Shown: one piece after another, positions 1-5,574 of the stretch
Layout: every line of letters begins with the position of its first letter
Numbering within the stretch: the first letter of the stretch is position 1
Notes under the pieces: generated by a model
What the model was told of the DNA's origin: nothing
The model's input: the letters and a program-made list of their open reading frames with translations, nothing else
Database searches by the model: none
Program-made: the position numbers and the translations under genes
Assembly: GCA_963966765.1 (NCBI GenBank)
Contig: CAXAAR010000108.1
Location: 1 to 6,146, forward strand
Origin: Aequoribacter sp003520285
GTDB lineage: Bacteria > Pseudomonadota > Gammaproteobacteria > Pseudomonadales > Halieaceae
Reading direction: 5' to 3'
DNA: 6,146 nucleotides

Positions 1-321
1 GTTTAATCGACTTGTTGCTCGAATGCCTTTGCGCGCCTCAATCGCCGCACGCCGCTGCATTAAAATACGTCCCCATCTATCAGGCGATGAATCAAGAAAT
101 GCACGAAAATTTTTATCGGCTTCATCGTTGTAGAGTTCACCGGAGTGAAGCGTCAGTATTGGATCGACTTGCAAGCGATAGGCTGAGGTTAAAAACGCTT
201 TATCGTAGGCAAAACTAAACACGCCACCTCGGCTTGAGTCGCTATAAGTAAGCCTCCCTATTTGCAATGGCGCTTCAATTGGCTGCCAGTCGGCATAGAC
301 TTCGACGATTTCACGGCTCAT
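1..321 (-). CDS. hipA: HipA-family toxin kinase, N-terminal part (runs off left edge)
   Basis: The first 107 codons of a HipA-type serine/threonine kinase, the toxin of a type II toxin-antitoxin pair. E. coli HipA phosphorylates glutamyl-tRNA synthetase and induces dormancy; that role here is by family only. The ATG at 319-321 overlaps the hipB stop in an ATGA junction, so the two are translationally coupled. The visible part matches the HipA N-terminal domain: a short beta-rich start (MSREIVEVYADW), the FSFAYDKAFL strand, a YRLQVDP segment and the hallmark SSPDRWGRILMQRR near residues 79-92. The ATP-binding and catalytic Asp residues lie outside the window, so activity cannot be judged. There is no stop or frameshift in the visible part. 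The recognition is from motif memory, not a database search, but the motif plus the adjacent hipB make it strong. Confidence 0.9.
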   Translation of the reverse strand, partial: MSREIVEVYADWQPIEAPLQIGRLTYSDSSRGGVFSFAYDKAFLTSAYRLQVDPILTLHSGELYNDEADKNFRAFLDSSPDRWGRILMQRRAAIEARKGIRATSRLN

Positions 322-623
322 TTTGAACCTTCCAGCAATTTTATGTTTTGCAGCTTGATACCCACTTCATCATGAGCGGCCATTTCTGCAAAGTTGCTTT
401 CCATGCCAAGAACGGCCATCACTTTTAAGTAGGTGCCTATGGCAACGCCCGGATCACCTGCGAAGACTTTGTTCACGGTTTTATGATCAAAACCAGTACG
501 TTCACACAGCAGCTTTTTTGTAAAACCACGTCTTTTCATCGCCAACAGCAAGTCTTCACCAAACTGCGTCAGGATCTTGCGCTGCTTTGGAAACAGTACA
601 TTGTGTAAGTCACGCTTAGCCAT
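318..623 (-). CDS. hipB: HipB-type antitoxin, XRE-family DNA-binding repressor
   Basis: A 101-residue helix-turn-helix protein, the expected antitoxin and autorepressor of the downstream HipA kinase. The HTH spans roughly residues 20-75: GEDLLLAMKRRGFTKKLL, then RTGFDHKTVNKV as the turn and recognition helix. It is followed by GDPGVAIGTYLKVMAVLGM, which is typical of HipA-associated XRE regulators. I chose the ATG at 621-623. The same frame is open to a TTG at 657-659, but those 12 extra residues would be encoded by an operator arm and would start only about 5 nt from the predicted transcription start. The Shine-Dalgarno before the ATG is weak (GGTG very close to it). The stop overlaps the hipA start by 4 bp. 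In the family, HipB binds its operators as a dimer and HipA as co-repressor; the repeats upstream fit that. Confidence 0.87.
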   Translation of the reverse strand: MAKRDLHNVLFPKQRKILTQFGEDLLLAMKRRGFTKKLLCERTGFDHKTVNKVFAGDPGVAIGTYLKVMAVLGMESNFAEMAAHDEVGIKLQNIKLLEGSK

Positions 624-637
624 ATCACCAACCAAAG

Positions 638-680
638 GGACTATATTCCCATTATTCAACCATTAATGGGAATATAGTCC
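638..680. promoter_or_regulatory. hipBA operator pair, 17-bp perfect inverted repeat
   Basis: GGACTATATTCCCATTA (638-654) is repeated perfectly in inverse orientation at 664-680 with a 9-bp spacer. Each arm contains its own near-palindrome, GGA-CTATAT-TCC, so this looks like two dimer sites whose centres are 31 bp apart, about three helical turns, on the same DNA face. The second site contains the predicted -10. E. coli HipB uses multiple sites with a TATCC-N8-GGATA consensus; the half-sites here differ. Binding by this HipB is inferred from position. Confidence 0.7.
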
Positions 681-699
681 ACCTTTGAATCCCAAGCAA
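671..699 (-). promoter_or_regulatory. Predicted hipBA promoter
   Basis: On the minus strand, TTGCTT (694-699) and TATATT (671-676, five of six to TATAAT) are separated by exactly 17 bp. Initiation would be near 664, giving a leader of about 40 nt before the hipB ATG. The -10 lies inside the middle operator copy, so a bound repressor should block RNA polymerase. The -35 is poor beyond its TTG. Inferred by eye. Confidence 0.5.
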
Positions 700-718
700 C
701 TCCAATAAGTTGAATGTA

Positions 719-734
719 GGACTATATTCCCATT
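719..734. promoter_or_regulatory. Third copy of the hipBA operator
   Basis: GGACTATATTCCCATT matches bases 638-653 exactly, in the same orientation. It lies about 20 bp upstream of the predicted -35, with its centre 50 bp from the middle copy. A distal third site suits cooperative or looping repression by HipB/HipA. It shows that the 12-bp core plus CATT is the recognition unit rather than a chance hairpin. Confidence 0.65.
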
Positions 735-833
735 TTACTCTTTATTATTGGATTAATATCCCGCTTTTAGATTTGGTTTGCGTGTTGGCCAAGACGATGA
801 TGCGAATCCCTGAATACCAAAGCACACAAAATT

Positions 834-889
834 ACACTTTTACGCGCATATAAATGTGAAAGAACGCACTTTTATGCGCGTAAAAGTGT
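834..889. repeat. 16-bp perfect inverted repeat forming two palindromic sites
   Basis: ACACTTTTACGCGCAT (834-849) returns as its exact reverse complement at 874-889 with a 24-bp spacer. Within the block there are two quasi-palindromes, about 835-858 and 867-888. Both open with CACTTTTAYGCGC; the second matches its own reverse complement at 20 of 22 positions. Their centres are about 31 bp apart, the same spacing as the first two hip operators, but the sequence is different. This looks like a pair of repressor sites. No gene starts next to it on either strand and I could not fit a good -35/-10 pair, so the cognate regulator is unknown. Confidence 0.7.
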
Positions 890-992
890 GGAATACAAGT
901 TGAGTACTCATCTATGCGTTTACTGAACGGGAAAATTCAGCGGTCAGAGTGTAATCCCCCCCATTTATAACCGCGCTTTTCAGTAGAGGGTT

Positions 993-1014
993 AGGCGACC
1001 TCCATGAGTCGCCT
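993..1014 (-). terminator. Terminator-like hairpin after the NMO-family gene
   Basis: AGGCGAC (993-999) and GTCGCCT (1008-1014) form a perfect 7-bp GC-rich stem with an 8-nt loop, starting 11 nt past the stop codon of the minus-strand gene ending at 1026. No T-tract follows on either strand, so it is not a classical intrinsic terminator. It may protect the 3' end or mark factor-assisted termination. Confidence 0.35.
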
Positions 1015-1025
1015 CGGCGGCACAC

Positions 1026-1973
1026 CTAGCCAAGATAGCGCTGAGCCATGCCGGATAATGACTCGTAGAATCCGGTCATCGTCTCTTGCACGATTTCCTC
1101 GGCAGTTTTCACTGCATCAATTCGACCAACGACCTGACCCGATAACGGAATCGCCGCCTCCATATCACCACCAAAATAGAGGTCGGGGATATTGGCCATG
1201 TGTTCCATAACATTGAACGCACCGAGGGGGAGGAGTTCAACAGTGCGCTCTGTTCGCAACGCTCGCAGCGCTGGCCGAGAAGCCTGATTCAGGAACACGG
1301 TATCCGTTTCCTTGGCGTTCACAACAGCCTGCTTCCAATTAGCGTGCACTGGCGAATCGGCGCAACTGAGCATTCGGGTGCCCATTTGCACGCCCTCGGC
1401 ACCCATGGCAAAAGCGCCGGCCATCGATAGGCCATCGCACATGCCACCTGCAGCAATAATAGGCACATCGACTCGTGATCGAATGAGTGGCAGTAACACC
1501 ATGGTCGAAACAGGGCTGGGGTTCTTGAATCCGCCACCTTCACCGCCCTCGACCACCAATCCATCAACTCCACAATCTATCGCCTTTAGCGCCATATCGA
1601 GCGTAGGTACAACATGAAAAACCTTGATCCCAGCCTCTTGAAAAGCCTGGGTACAGACACTTGGACTACCGGATGAGGTGGTCACAAACTTAATACCCTG
1701 ATTGATCACAAAATCAACGATGTTTGTACCTTTAACGTAAGATAGCGCCACGTTCATGCCAAAAGGCTTATCAGTTAGCTCTTTCATCTTGGCGACTTCG
1801 GCGCGAATCACATCGAGTTCACCTGAGGCTGTTTCAATCACACCCAATCCACCCGCGTTGCTCACAGCCGACGCCAGCTGTGCTCGCGCGATCCATCCCA
1901 TCGGCGCCTGAATTATGGGGTACTCCGTGCCGGTCATTGCGGTCACGCGGTTTTGCATGGGCTTGGCTCTCAA
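1026..1973 (-). CDS. Nitronate monooxygenase-family FMN oxidoreductase (NMO/FabK-like TIM barrel)
   Basis: A complete 315-residue cytosolic flavoprotein of the 2-nitropropane dioxygenase-like family, at normal family length. FMN-binding features are in order: PIIQAPMGWIA (19-29), NAGGLGVIE (39-47), GMNVAL after residue 70, then DVPIIAAGGMCDG (169-181) and GAEGVQMGTRML (191-202) for the phosphate. The EGGEGGGF segment (residues 142-149) corresponds to the EGxExGGH segment of characterised members, but Phe149 replaces the catalytic His, so nitronate oxidation is doubtful and the substrate is unknown. The start is TTG at 1971-1973, preceded by AAGGAG (1980-1985) at 6-nt spacing; the ATG at 1956-1958 would be 21 nt from that site. 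It lies downstream of the GST-like gene on the same strand with a 226-bp gap, so it may share its transcript or have its own promoter. Confidence 0.9.
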   Translation of the reverse strand: MRAKPMQNRVTAMTGTEYPIIQAPMGWIARAQLASAVSNAGGLGVIETASGELDVIRAEVAKMKELTDKPFGMNVALSYVKGTNIVDFVINQGIKFVTTSSGSPSVCTQAFQEAGIKVFHVVPTLDMALKAIDCGVDGLVVEGGEGGGFKNPSPVSTMVLLPLIRSRVDVPIIAAGGMCDGLSMAGAFAMGAEGVQMGTRMLSCADSPVHANWKQAVVNAKETDTVFLNQASRPALRALRTERTVELLPLGAFNVMEHMANIPDLYFGGDMEAAIPLSGQVVGRIDAVKTAEEIVQETMTGFYESLSGMAQRYLG

Positions 1974-2199
1974 GGTAGTCTCCTTATTCGATCATCTTAA
2001 GTGTTGGCTTAACAGCATACGGGTTGTAGCTGTTGCTGCAATCCCTAGATCGAACTCTTTGCGAGCAAAGGCCCGTCCGAGTCGTGATTAAACACCACTG
2101 GGCCAATGGCACTCCTCCTGCGGCGCAGTCAAGTATCATCCGTCTCTGTGCCGATCCATCTCGAATAATCCCCAATGGCCAAACAATTCGGCACCTCTG

Positions 2200-3321
2200 C
2201 TAAAGCCAAACTTCAAGGTTATCAGCACGACCAATTCGCCGATCGAGCTTCAGCGCGAGTATATCTTCCATGCCGCAGGCAAGCAGCATGTGCTCGACCG
2301 ATGCCTGCTCCGCAGCGGTCAGGGACTCGTAGATCGCTTGAACTCGCTGCAGCAAATAGAATCGATGCGGCTGTGCCAAGCCACTCAATGTGGTCCCTCG
2401 AACAGAAAATTCAGCTGCACCGATGGTATGCACAACACGTCCCACTGCGGGTGAGCCAGGCTCTGGTGAATGTGCTTTAAGCCAGGCATTGATCGTTGTC
2501 GCAGCAGCACGGGTTTCAGGAACAAAATCTTCTGCGAGACATCTCAATACCCTGAGTAAAGTCTCGGGCACTTGATCATCGGGCAAGTAATCTGTCTCGG
2601 CATTAAAGAATTCAGGCACATCTTGATCCGCCCGATTCATACGCTCAACCCAGCGAAACACACGAACGGCGCGCTGCTGCATCAATCGAGCAGGGTGCGG
2701 ATCTCGAGCTAGGTGGGCGTACATCGGACCTAATAAGCCGAAGTCGCCTACGCAAGGCCGCCACCCCAGCAGGTAAGGATAAGTGGCAAAATGCGCGTTG
2801 AGAGCCAGCAAATAGTCAAGGTACAAAGACTCGACCAGAGGCGCTGTGGCATCGGTCACACCAAAAAATTGCGCCGCGTGTCGCATGCGATTCATCATGG
2901 CTTCGGTCTTCTCGTCGCGATCTGGTAAATCGCGCTGTGAGTACACAAAGTGAAACCGGATAAATTCAAGATTGTCTTCTGGGAAGTTCCAGCGGTAGTG
3001 CATTGCAGGGCGCAGCAGCCCGTCGGTGCCAAGCACATCAAACAGGGCGCTAAGCACGCGCTGCCTGGGACCCAAGGGCTGATTGGCTCCCCCATTCATA
3101 GACTCGAAGTGTTCGATAATGGCGGCGCCATCTCGAATGACTTTGCCCTCGGCTGTCACCAAGGTTGGAATCGTGGGTAATTGTGCGAGCGGTAAAACCT
3201 CGGCCTTATAGCTTTCGTGACCCATTGAACGCTCTTCGAAAGGAATCTGATTCTTGATTAAATAGCTACGTGCGCGACCCGAGTAGAGGGAATGCGTAAT
3301 GGCATAGAGTATATTTTTCAT
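2200..3321 (-). CDS. Glutathione S-transferase-like protein with extended C-terminal region
   Basis: A 373-residue soluble protein with a GST-type thioredoxin fold at the N-terminus. LYAITHSLYSGRARSYL (5-21) is the first strand and helix, with candidate catalytic Ser11 and Ser14. LPTIPTLV (48-55) carries the cis-proline, Pro52. RDGAAIIEHFE (63-73) sits where the glutathione gamma-glutamyl group binds, with Asp-Gly rather than the usual Glu/Asp-Ser. The helical C-terminal domain includes YLLGWRPCVGDFGLLGPMYAHL, the usual N-capping and hydrophobic core region. Length is well above the roughly 200-230 residues of classical GSTs, with more than 100 extra residues at the end in which I recognise no domain. 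ATG at 3319-3321 has GGAAG nine nt upstream. It follows the membrane-protein gene after 68 bp, likely in one operon. Glutathione use is inferred; a non-enzymatic role is possible. Confidence 0.85.
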   Translation of the reverse strand: MKNILYAITHSLYSGRARSYLIKNQIPFEERSMGHESYKAEVLPLAQLPTIPTLVTAEGKVIRDGAAIIEHFESMNGGANQPLGPRQRVLSALFDVLGTDGLLRPAMHYRWNFPEDNLEFIRFHFVYSQRDLPDRDEKTEAMMNRMRHAAQFFGVTDATAPLVESLYLDYLLALNAHFATYPYLLGWRPCVGDFGLLGPMYAHLARDPHPARLMQQRAVRVFRWVERMNRADQDVPEFFNAETDYLPDDQVPETLLRVLRCLAEDFVPETRAAATTINAWLKAHSPEPGSPAVGRVVHTIGAAEFSVRGTTLSGLAQPHRFYLLQRVQAIYESLTAAEQASVEHMLLACGMEDILALKLDRRIGRADNLEVWL

Positions 3322-3348
3322 AACAATCTACTTCCAGAGCGAGACACC

Positions 3349-3364
3349 GGTAGCGCAAGCTACC
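3349..3364. other. Intercistronic hairpin between membrane-protein and GST-like genes
   Basis: GGTAGC and GCTACC form a perfect 6-bp stem around a 4-nt loop (GCAA as read on the plus strand, TTGC in the minus-strand transcript). It is in the 68-bp gap, about 28 nt before the GST-like start. There is no T-tract. It could modulate transcript stability or downstream translation, or be chance. Confidence 0.3.
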
Positions 3365-3389
3365 CCCGTAATCACCAGACGTGCTCGTA

Positions 3390-3767
3390 TCAAGGCACCC
3401 GTACTAAGCGTTTCGAGGCGTACCACAATAGCAAGGCCACCAGCACCTCAACCGCTATTTGAGGCACAGCCAGAGCAGCACCGTGCACCGACCAGGCGGC
3501 TAGACGGCCAAGAGCCGCGAACACCAACAACATGATGGCTGGGTAATACCAAATACCTTGTTTGCTCACCAGGGCGATCGCGATACACAGACCCAGCGTC
3601 AGAAAAAAACTTGAAATGTCGCCAATCTGCGTACTCAGGCCCAAGCCCTGTGACAGCGACAGTCCCAGTTCAGGGGCGGCGCCGGCAGGATCTACCAACC
3701 ATCGCACACCGATCGCGACGAACAGTAAAGAGGCCAGAGCGACCAGCAGGGTGATTATTCTTATCAT
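3390..3767 (-). CDS. Small four-helix inner-membrane protein, DUF4345-like
   Basis: A 125-residue hydrophobic protein with four predicted transmembrane helices at about residues 4-23, 50-68, 74-93 and 101-118. A conserved-looking RWLVDPAGAAPELGL segment follows helix 1, GDISSFFLTLGLCIA opens helix 2, and GRLAAWSVHG ends helix 3. This arrangement resembles DUF4345-type membrane proteins of unknown function; I recall the pattern rather than having matched it, so the family call is moderate. I chose the ATG at 3765-3767 because AAGGAG ends 9 nt before it; the in-frame ATG at 3774-3776, three codons longer, directly abuts that site. It is the first gene of the minus-strand group and probably co-transcribed with the GST-like gene. 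The basic tail SKRLVRVP suggests a cytoplasmic C-terminus. Confidence 0.75.
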   Translation of the reverse strand: MIRIITLLVALASLLFVAIGVRWLVDPAGAAPELGLSLSQGLGLSTQIGDISSFFLTLGLCIAIALVSKQGIWYYPAIMLLVFAALGRLAAWSVHGAALAVPQIAVEVLVALLLWYASKRLVRVP

Positions 3768-3921
3768 AGTAGTCATCTCCTTAAGCGTGTGTAAGCGAAG
3801 CGCGTTTTACCTAACACAGAGTACGAGACCGAGAGCATCGCTCATGCGCTAGTGGCACACACCTTTAGCTGTCAGTCCTCTTAGTAACTGTCCGTACCCG
3901 CTAGTAACTGCATTTAAGAGT

Positions 3922-3937
3922 ACTGTGCTCGCACAGT
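3922..3937. promoter_or_regulatory. Palindromic candidate operator
   Basis: ACTGTGC and GCACAGT are perfect 7-bp inverted arms around TC. The block lies in the divergent region, overlapping the only minus-strand promoter candidate. The two TAGTAACTG direct repeats next to it, spaced two helical turns apart, add to the impression of a regulator-binding cluster. The cognate protein is unknown; the LysR encoded at 4569 is a candidate by location only. Confidence 0.35.
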
Positions 3938-4151
3938 GCAGGCAACATTCTGACACGGTCTTTGCCATAATCTTCAAGCCAAAGTATTCGCGAGTGTCCA
4001 AAAAAGTGGCACTAATGTCACCGGTGGCTTGAGCTAATCGCTGAGGGACTTCGTGAAACGAACCCTCGCAGCGGGGTTATTCATCATCCCCACCTCGATA
4101 AACCTTCAAAAAATCAGGCTTGGGCTTATAAACGACAGCGGCACGGAGCGA

Positions 4152-4180
4152 TTCAAAAACGCAACACATATTATTATAAT
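4152..4180 (+). promoter_or_regulatory. Predicted sigma-70 promoter for the small exported protein and LysR gene
   Basis: TTCAAA (4152-4157) and a perfect TATAAT (4175-4180) are separated by 17 bp. Initiation near 4187 would leave a leader of about 68 nt before the ATG at 4255. It is the best -10 I found in the window, in an AT-rich patch directly upstream of the plus-strand pair. Confidence 0.6.
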
Positions 4181-4254
4181 TGTTACAATCGTCACAGCTT
4201 TGCAGCGCGTATCATGTGTCGTTAAGTAACAACCCACACTCCAGGAGTCTTATC

Positions 4255-4548
4255 ATGAAGTCAATCGTACAAACCAGTCTTATTGCCATCAGCCTCAGCG
4301 TAGCGAGTTTCTCTGTCAGCGCGCAGGATTTATCAGAGCAGTACAATGCCTGCCAAGATCGAATCAAAACCGCCCTTGGTGATACCACTAATGTCTCGAT
4401 GAAGAGCTCAAAAACTCGCAAAGGCGTTACCACGATCAAGTTAGGCGTCGTGCCCCCCGAAGGTGGTCGCACGGTTATGACTTGCGTGACAGATTCTGAA
4501 GCAGAAGGCGGTGTTGTTGTCTCCGCCAAAAATGGAGATCAGGTGTAA
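4255..4548 (+). CDS. Small exported protein of unknown function with two cysteines
   Basis: A 97-residue protein I do not recognise. The N-terminus is a clear Sec signal peptide: Lys2, a hydrophobic core at about residues 8-21, and an Ala-rich end with probable cleavage after SVSA (residue 23), leaving a 74-residue periplasmic or secreted protein starting QDLSEQYNACQDRI. The mature part has Cys33 and Cys77, which could form one disulphide bond, and a beta-rich middle (GVTTIKLGVVPPEGGRTVMTC). There is no lipobox. ATG at 4255-4257 is fixed by AGGAG (4243-4247) at 7-nt spacing and by the signal peptide; a longer frame from a TTG at 4180 would bury it. The LysR gene follows after 20 bp, so the two are probably co-transcribed, though the functional tie is unknown. 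Confidence 0.82.
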   Translation: MKSIVQTSLIAISLSVASFSVSAQDLSEQYNACQDRIKTALGDTTNVSMKSSKTRKGVTTIKLGVVPPEGGRTVMTCVTDSEAEGGVVVSAKNGDQV

Positions 4549-4568
4549 GTTAGCCTACACTTGATCCC

Positions 4569-5480
4569 ATGAACTGGGATGACCTTAAAATATTGTTGGC
4601 GCTGAGCCGGAGCGGGTCTACTCGATCGGCTGCAAAACGCCTCGGGGTCAGCAATACCACGGTATCTCGGCGTTTAGAATCGCTCGAAGAAGCCATCGGT
4701 GGCCGTTTATTTGATCGGACACCCGATGGCTTCAAAATCACAGTTCTGGGCGATCAGCTTTTAAAGACAGCGCTTAAAATAGAAGAGGCGATTTACGACG
4801 GCGCGCACAAGTTAACGGGCAAAGATGACGAGCTTGAAGGACGTATTCGTGTATCACTCCCAGACGGCCCATTCCCCTTAATTGTTGGCGCTTTTGCACG
4901 CTTCGCTGAAAAGCATCCTCTAATTCAACTCGATATCGCCACCAGCAACGAACCGGCGGATTTGGCGCGACGCGAGGCCGACATTGCTATCCGCGTTATC
5001 GAATCCACGGGTCGTTTGCCGAAAGATATCGTTGGCATCAAGTTAGGACCGGTCTCGTTCGGCTACTATGTTCACACCGATTTGCTCACAGCGAGCGAAG
5101 ATCCCGATTCACCCTTAACGCTGATCGAGGATCCTGTAAATCGCAATTACACCGACACCCCGTCATTTGCGAGTGCACTGAAGCTCCCAAGAAGGCATGC
5201 CATCCAGGGGCTTGAACAGCAATATATGGCGGTGACGCACAAAATGGGCGTGGCAAATTTGCCTTGTATTATGTGCGCCGATAACCCCCAGCTAGCGCTG
5301 TTACCTGGCACAACATCCAAGCACATTGGTTTTTGCTGGTTACTGTATCACCGCGATTTACGGCAGTCGGCTCGGATTCGCGCACTGTTCCAAGAGCTTG
5401 CCAGCCTCAAGACAGATTGGGCACGCGCTTGGGATACCTCAGAGAGCGAAGCAAATACGGCAAGTTTGCAGCGAGCATAG
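4569..5480 (+). CDS. LysR-family transcriptional regulator
   Basis: A complete 303-residue regulator of normal family length. The winged HTH occupies about residues 1-60: MNWDDLKILLALSRSGSTRS, AAKRLGVSNTTVSRRLESLE, then GGRLFDRTPDGFKITVLG. A linker helix to about residue 88 leads to a periplasmic-binding-like effector domain (about 90-295) that starts EGRIRVSLPDGPFPLIVGAF, contains RREADIAIRV, and near its end has LPCIMCADNP. The inducer cannot be read from the sequence. ATG at 4569-4571 has no clear Shine-Dalgarno and lies 20 bp after the exported-protein stop, so reinitiation or coupling is likely. LysR proteins often control divergent neighbours, which here would be the membrane protein/GST/flavoprotein group, but the LysR gene does not directly face that group because the small exported gene lies between them. 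Targets are therefore an inference. Confidence 0.95.
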   Translation: MNWDDLKILLALSRSGSTRSAAKRLGVSNTTVSRRLESLEEAIGGRLFDRTPDGFKITVLGDQLLKTALKIEEAIYDGAHKLTGKDDELEGRIRVSLPDGPFPLIVGAFARFAEKHPLIQLDIATSNEPADLARREADIAIRVIESTGRLPKDIVGIKLGPVSFGYYVHTDLLTASEDPDSPLTLIEDPVNRNYTDTPSFASALKLPRRHAIQGLEQQYMAVTHKMGVANLPCIMCADNPQLALLPGTTSKHIGFCWLLYHRDLRQSARIRALFQELASLKTDWARAWDTSESEANTASLQRA

Positions 5481-5574
5481 GCTCTGTCTCACACCATTCT
5501 GCTTTGATTAAAAGTACGCTGTGTAACACCAATACCACCGCTACGAGGTCATTCGGCTGGCGTTACTCCACCCG

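Larger units (their letters stand above)
735..1025. other. Non-coding, AT-rich spacer between hipBA and the flavoprotein gene
   Basis: No credible gene is present on either strand; the ATG-started frames I read on the plus strand are all under 20 codons. The hipB-proximal end is markedly AT-rich (17 G/C of 60 in 721-780, against 34 of 60 in a sample of the GST-like gene at 2221-2280). It holds the paired palindromes at 834-889, a run of seven C at 956-962, and the hairpin at 993-1014. The composition shift suggests that the hipBA side may be acquired DNA, but no insertion boundary is visible. Confidence 0.6.
3768..4254. other. Divergent intergenic region
   Basis: The 487 bp between two outward-facing transcripts contain no credible gene. 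From left to right I see: a direct repeat TAGTAACTG at 3882-3890 and 3902-3910 (20-bp period); a palindrome ACTGTGC-TC-GCACAGT at 3922-3937; an imperfect stem at 4040-4072; and a strong plus-strand promoter at 4152-4180. I could not fit a convincing minus-strand promoter for the membrane-protein gene. The best candidate, TTGCCT-N17-TACTCT reading across the palindrome, is weak. Confidence 0.55.

Noticed and set aside
624..659. Longer HipB starting at TTG 657-659 (113 residues)
   Set aside because: The extra 12 codons are read from an operator arm and would begin about 5 nt from the predicted transcription start, leaving no room for a ribosome site.
990..996. GTTAGGC resembling an integron attC core (GTTRRRY)
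   Set aside because: No matching RYYYAAC partner at a suitable distance, no integrase and no cassette-like genes; a 7-bp degenerate match is expected by chance.
1004..1617. Plus-strand and alternative-frame ORFs of 68-101 codons across the NMO-family gene
   Set aside because: They are antisense or frame-shifted shadows of a complete, well-conserved gene and show no family motifs.
2175..3180. Plus-strand ORFs of 61-101 codons within the GST-like gene
   Set aside because: Antisense shadows with Arg/Ala-rich composition and no recognisable domain or ribosome site.
3562..3852. 96-codon plus-strand ORF opposite the DUF4345-like gene
   Set aside because: The minus strand encodes four clean hydrophobic helices with a proper ribosome site; the antisense frame has no such structure.
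3923..3936. CTGT...ACAG as a LexA (SOS) box
   Set aside because: The gammaproteobacterial LexA box is CTGT-N8-ACAG; here the spacer is 6, so the dyad has the wrong geometry.
5481..5574. Bidirectional terminator between LysR and SDR genes
   Set aside because: Convergent genes make one likely, but the 94 bp hold no stem longer than a few bases and no T-tract after a stem.
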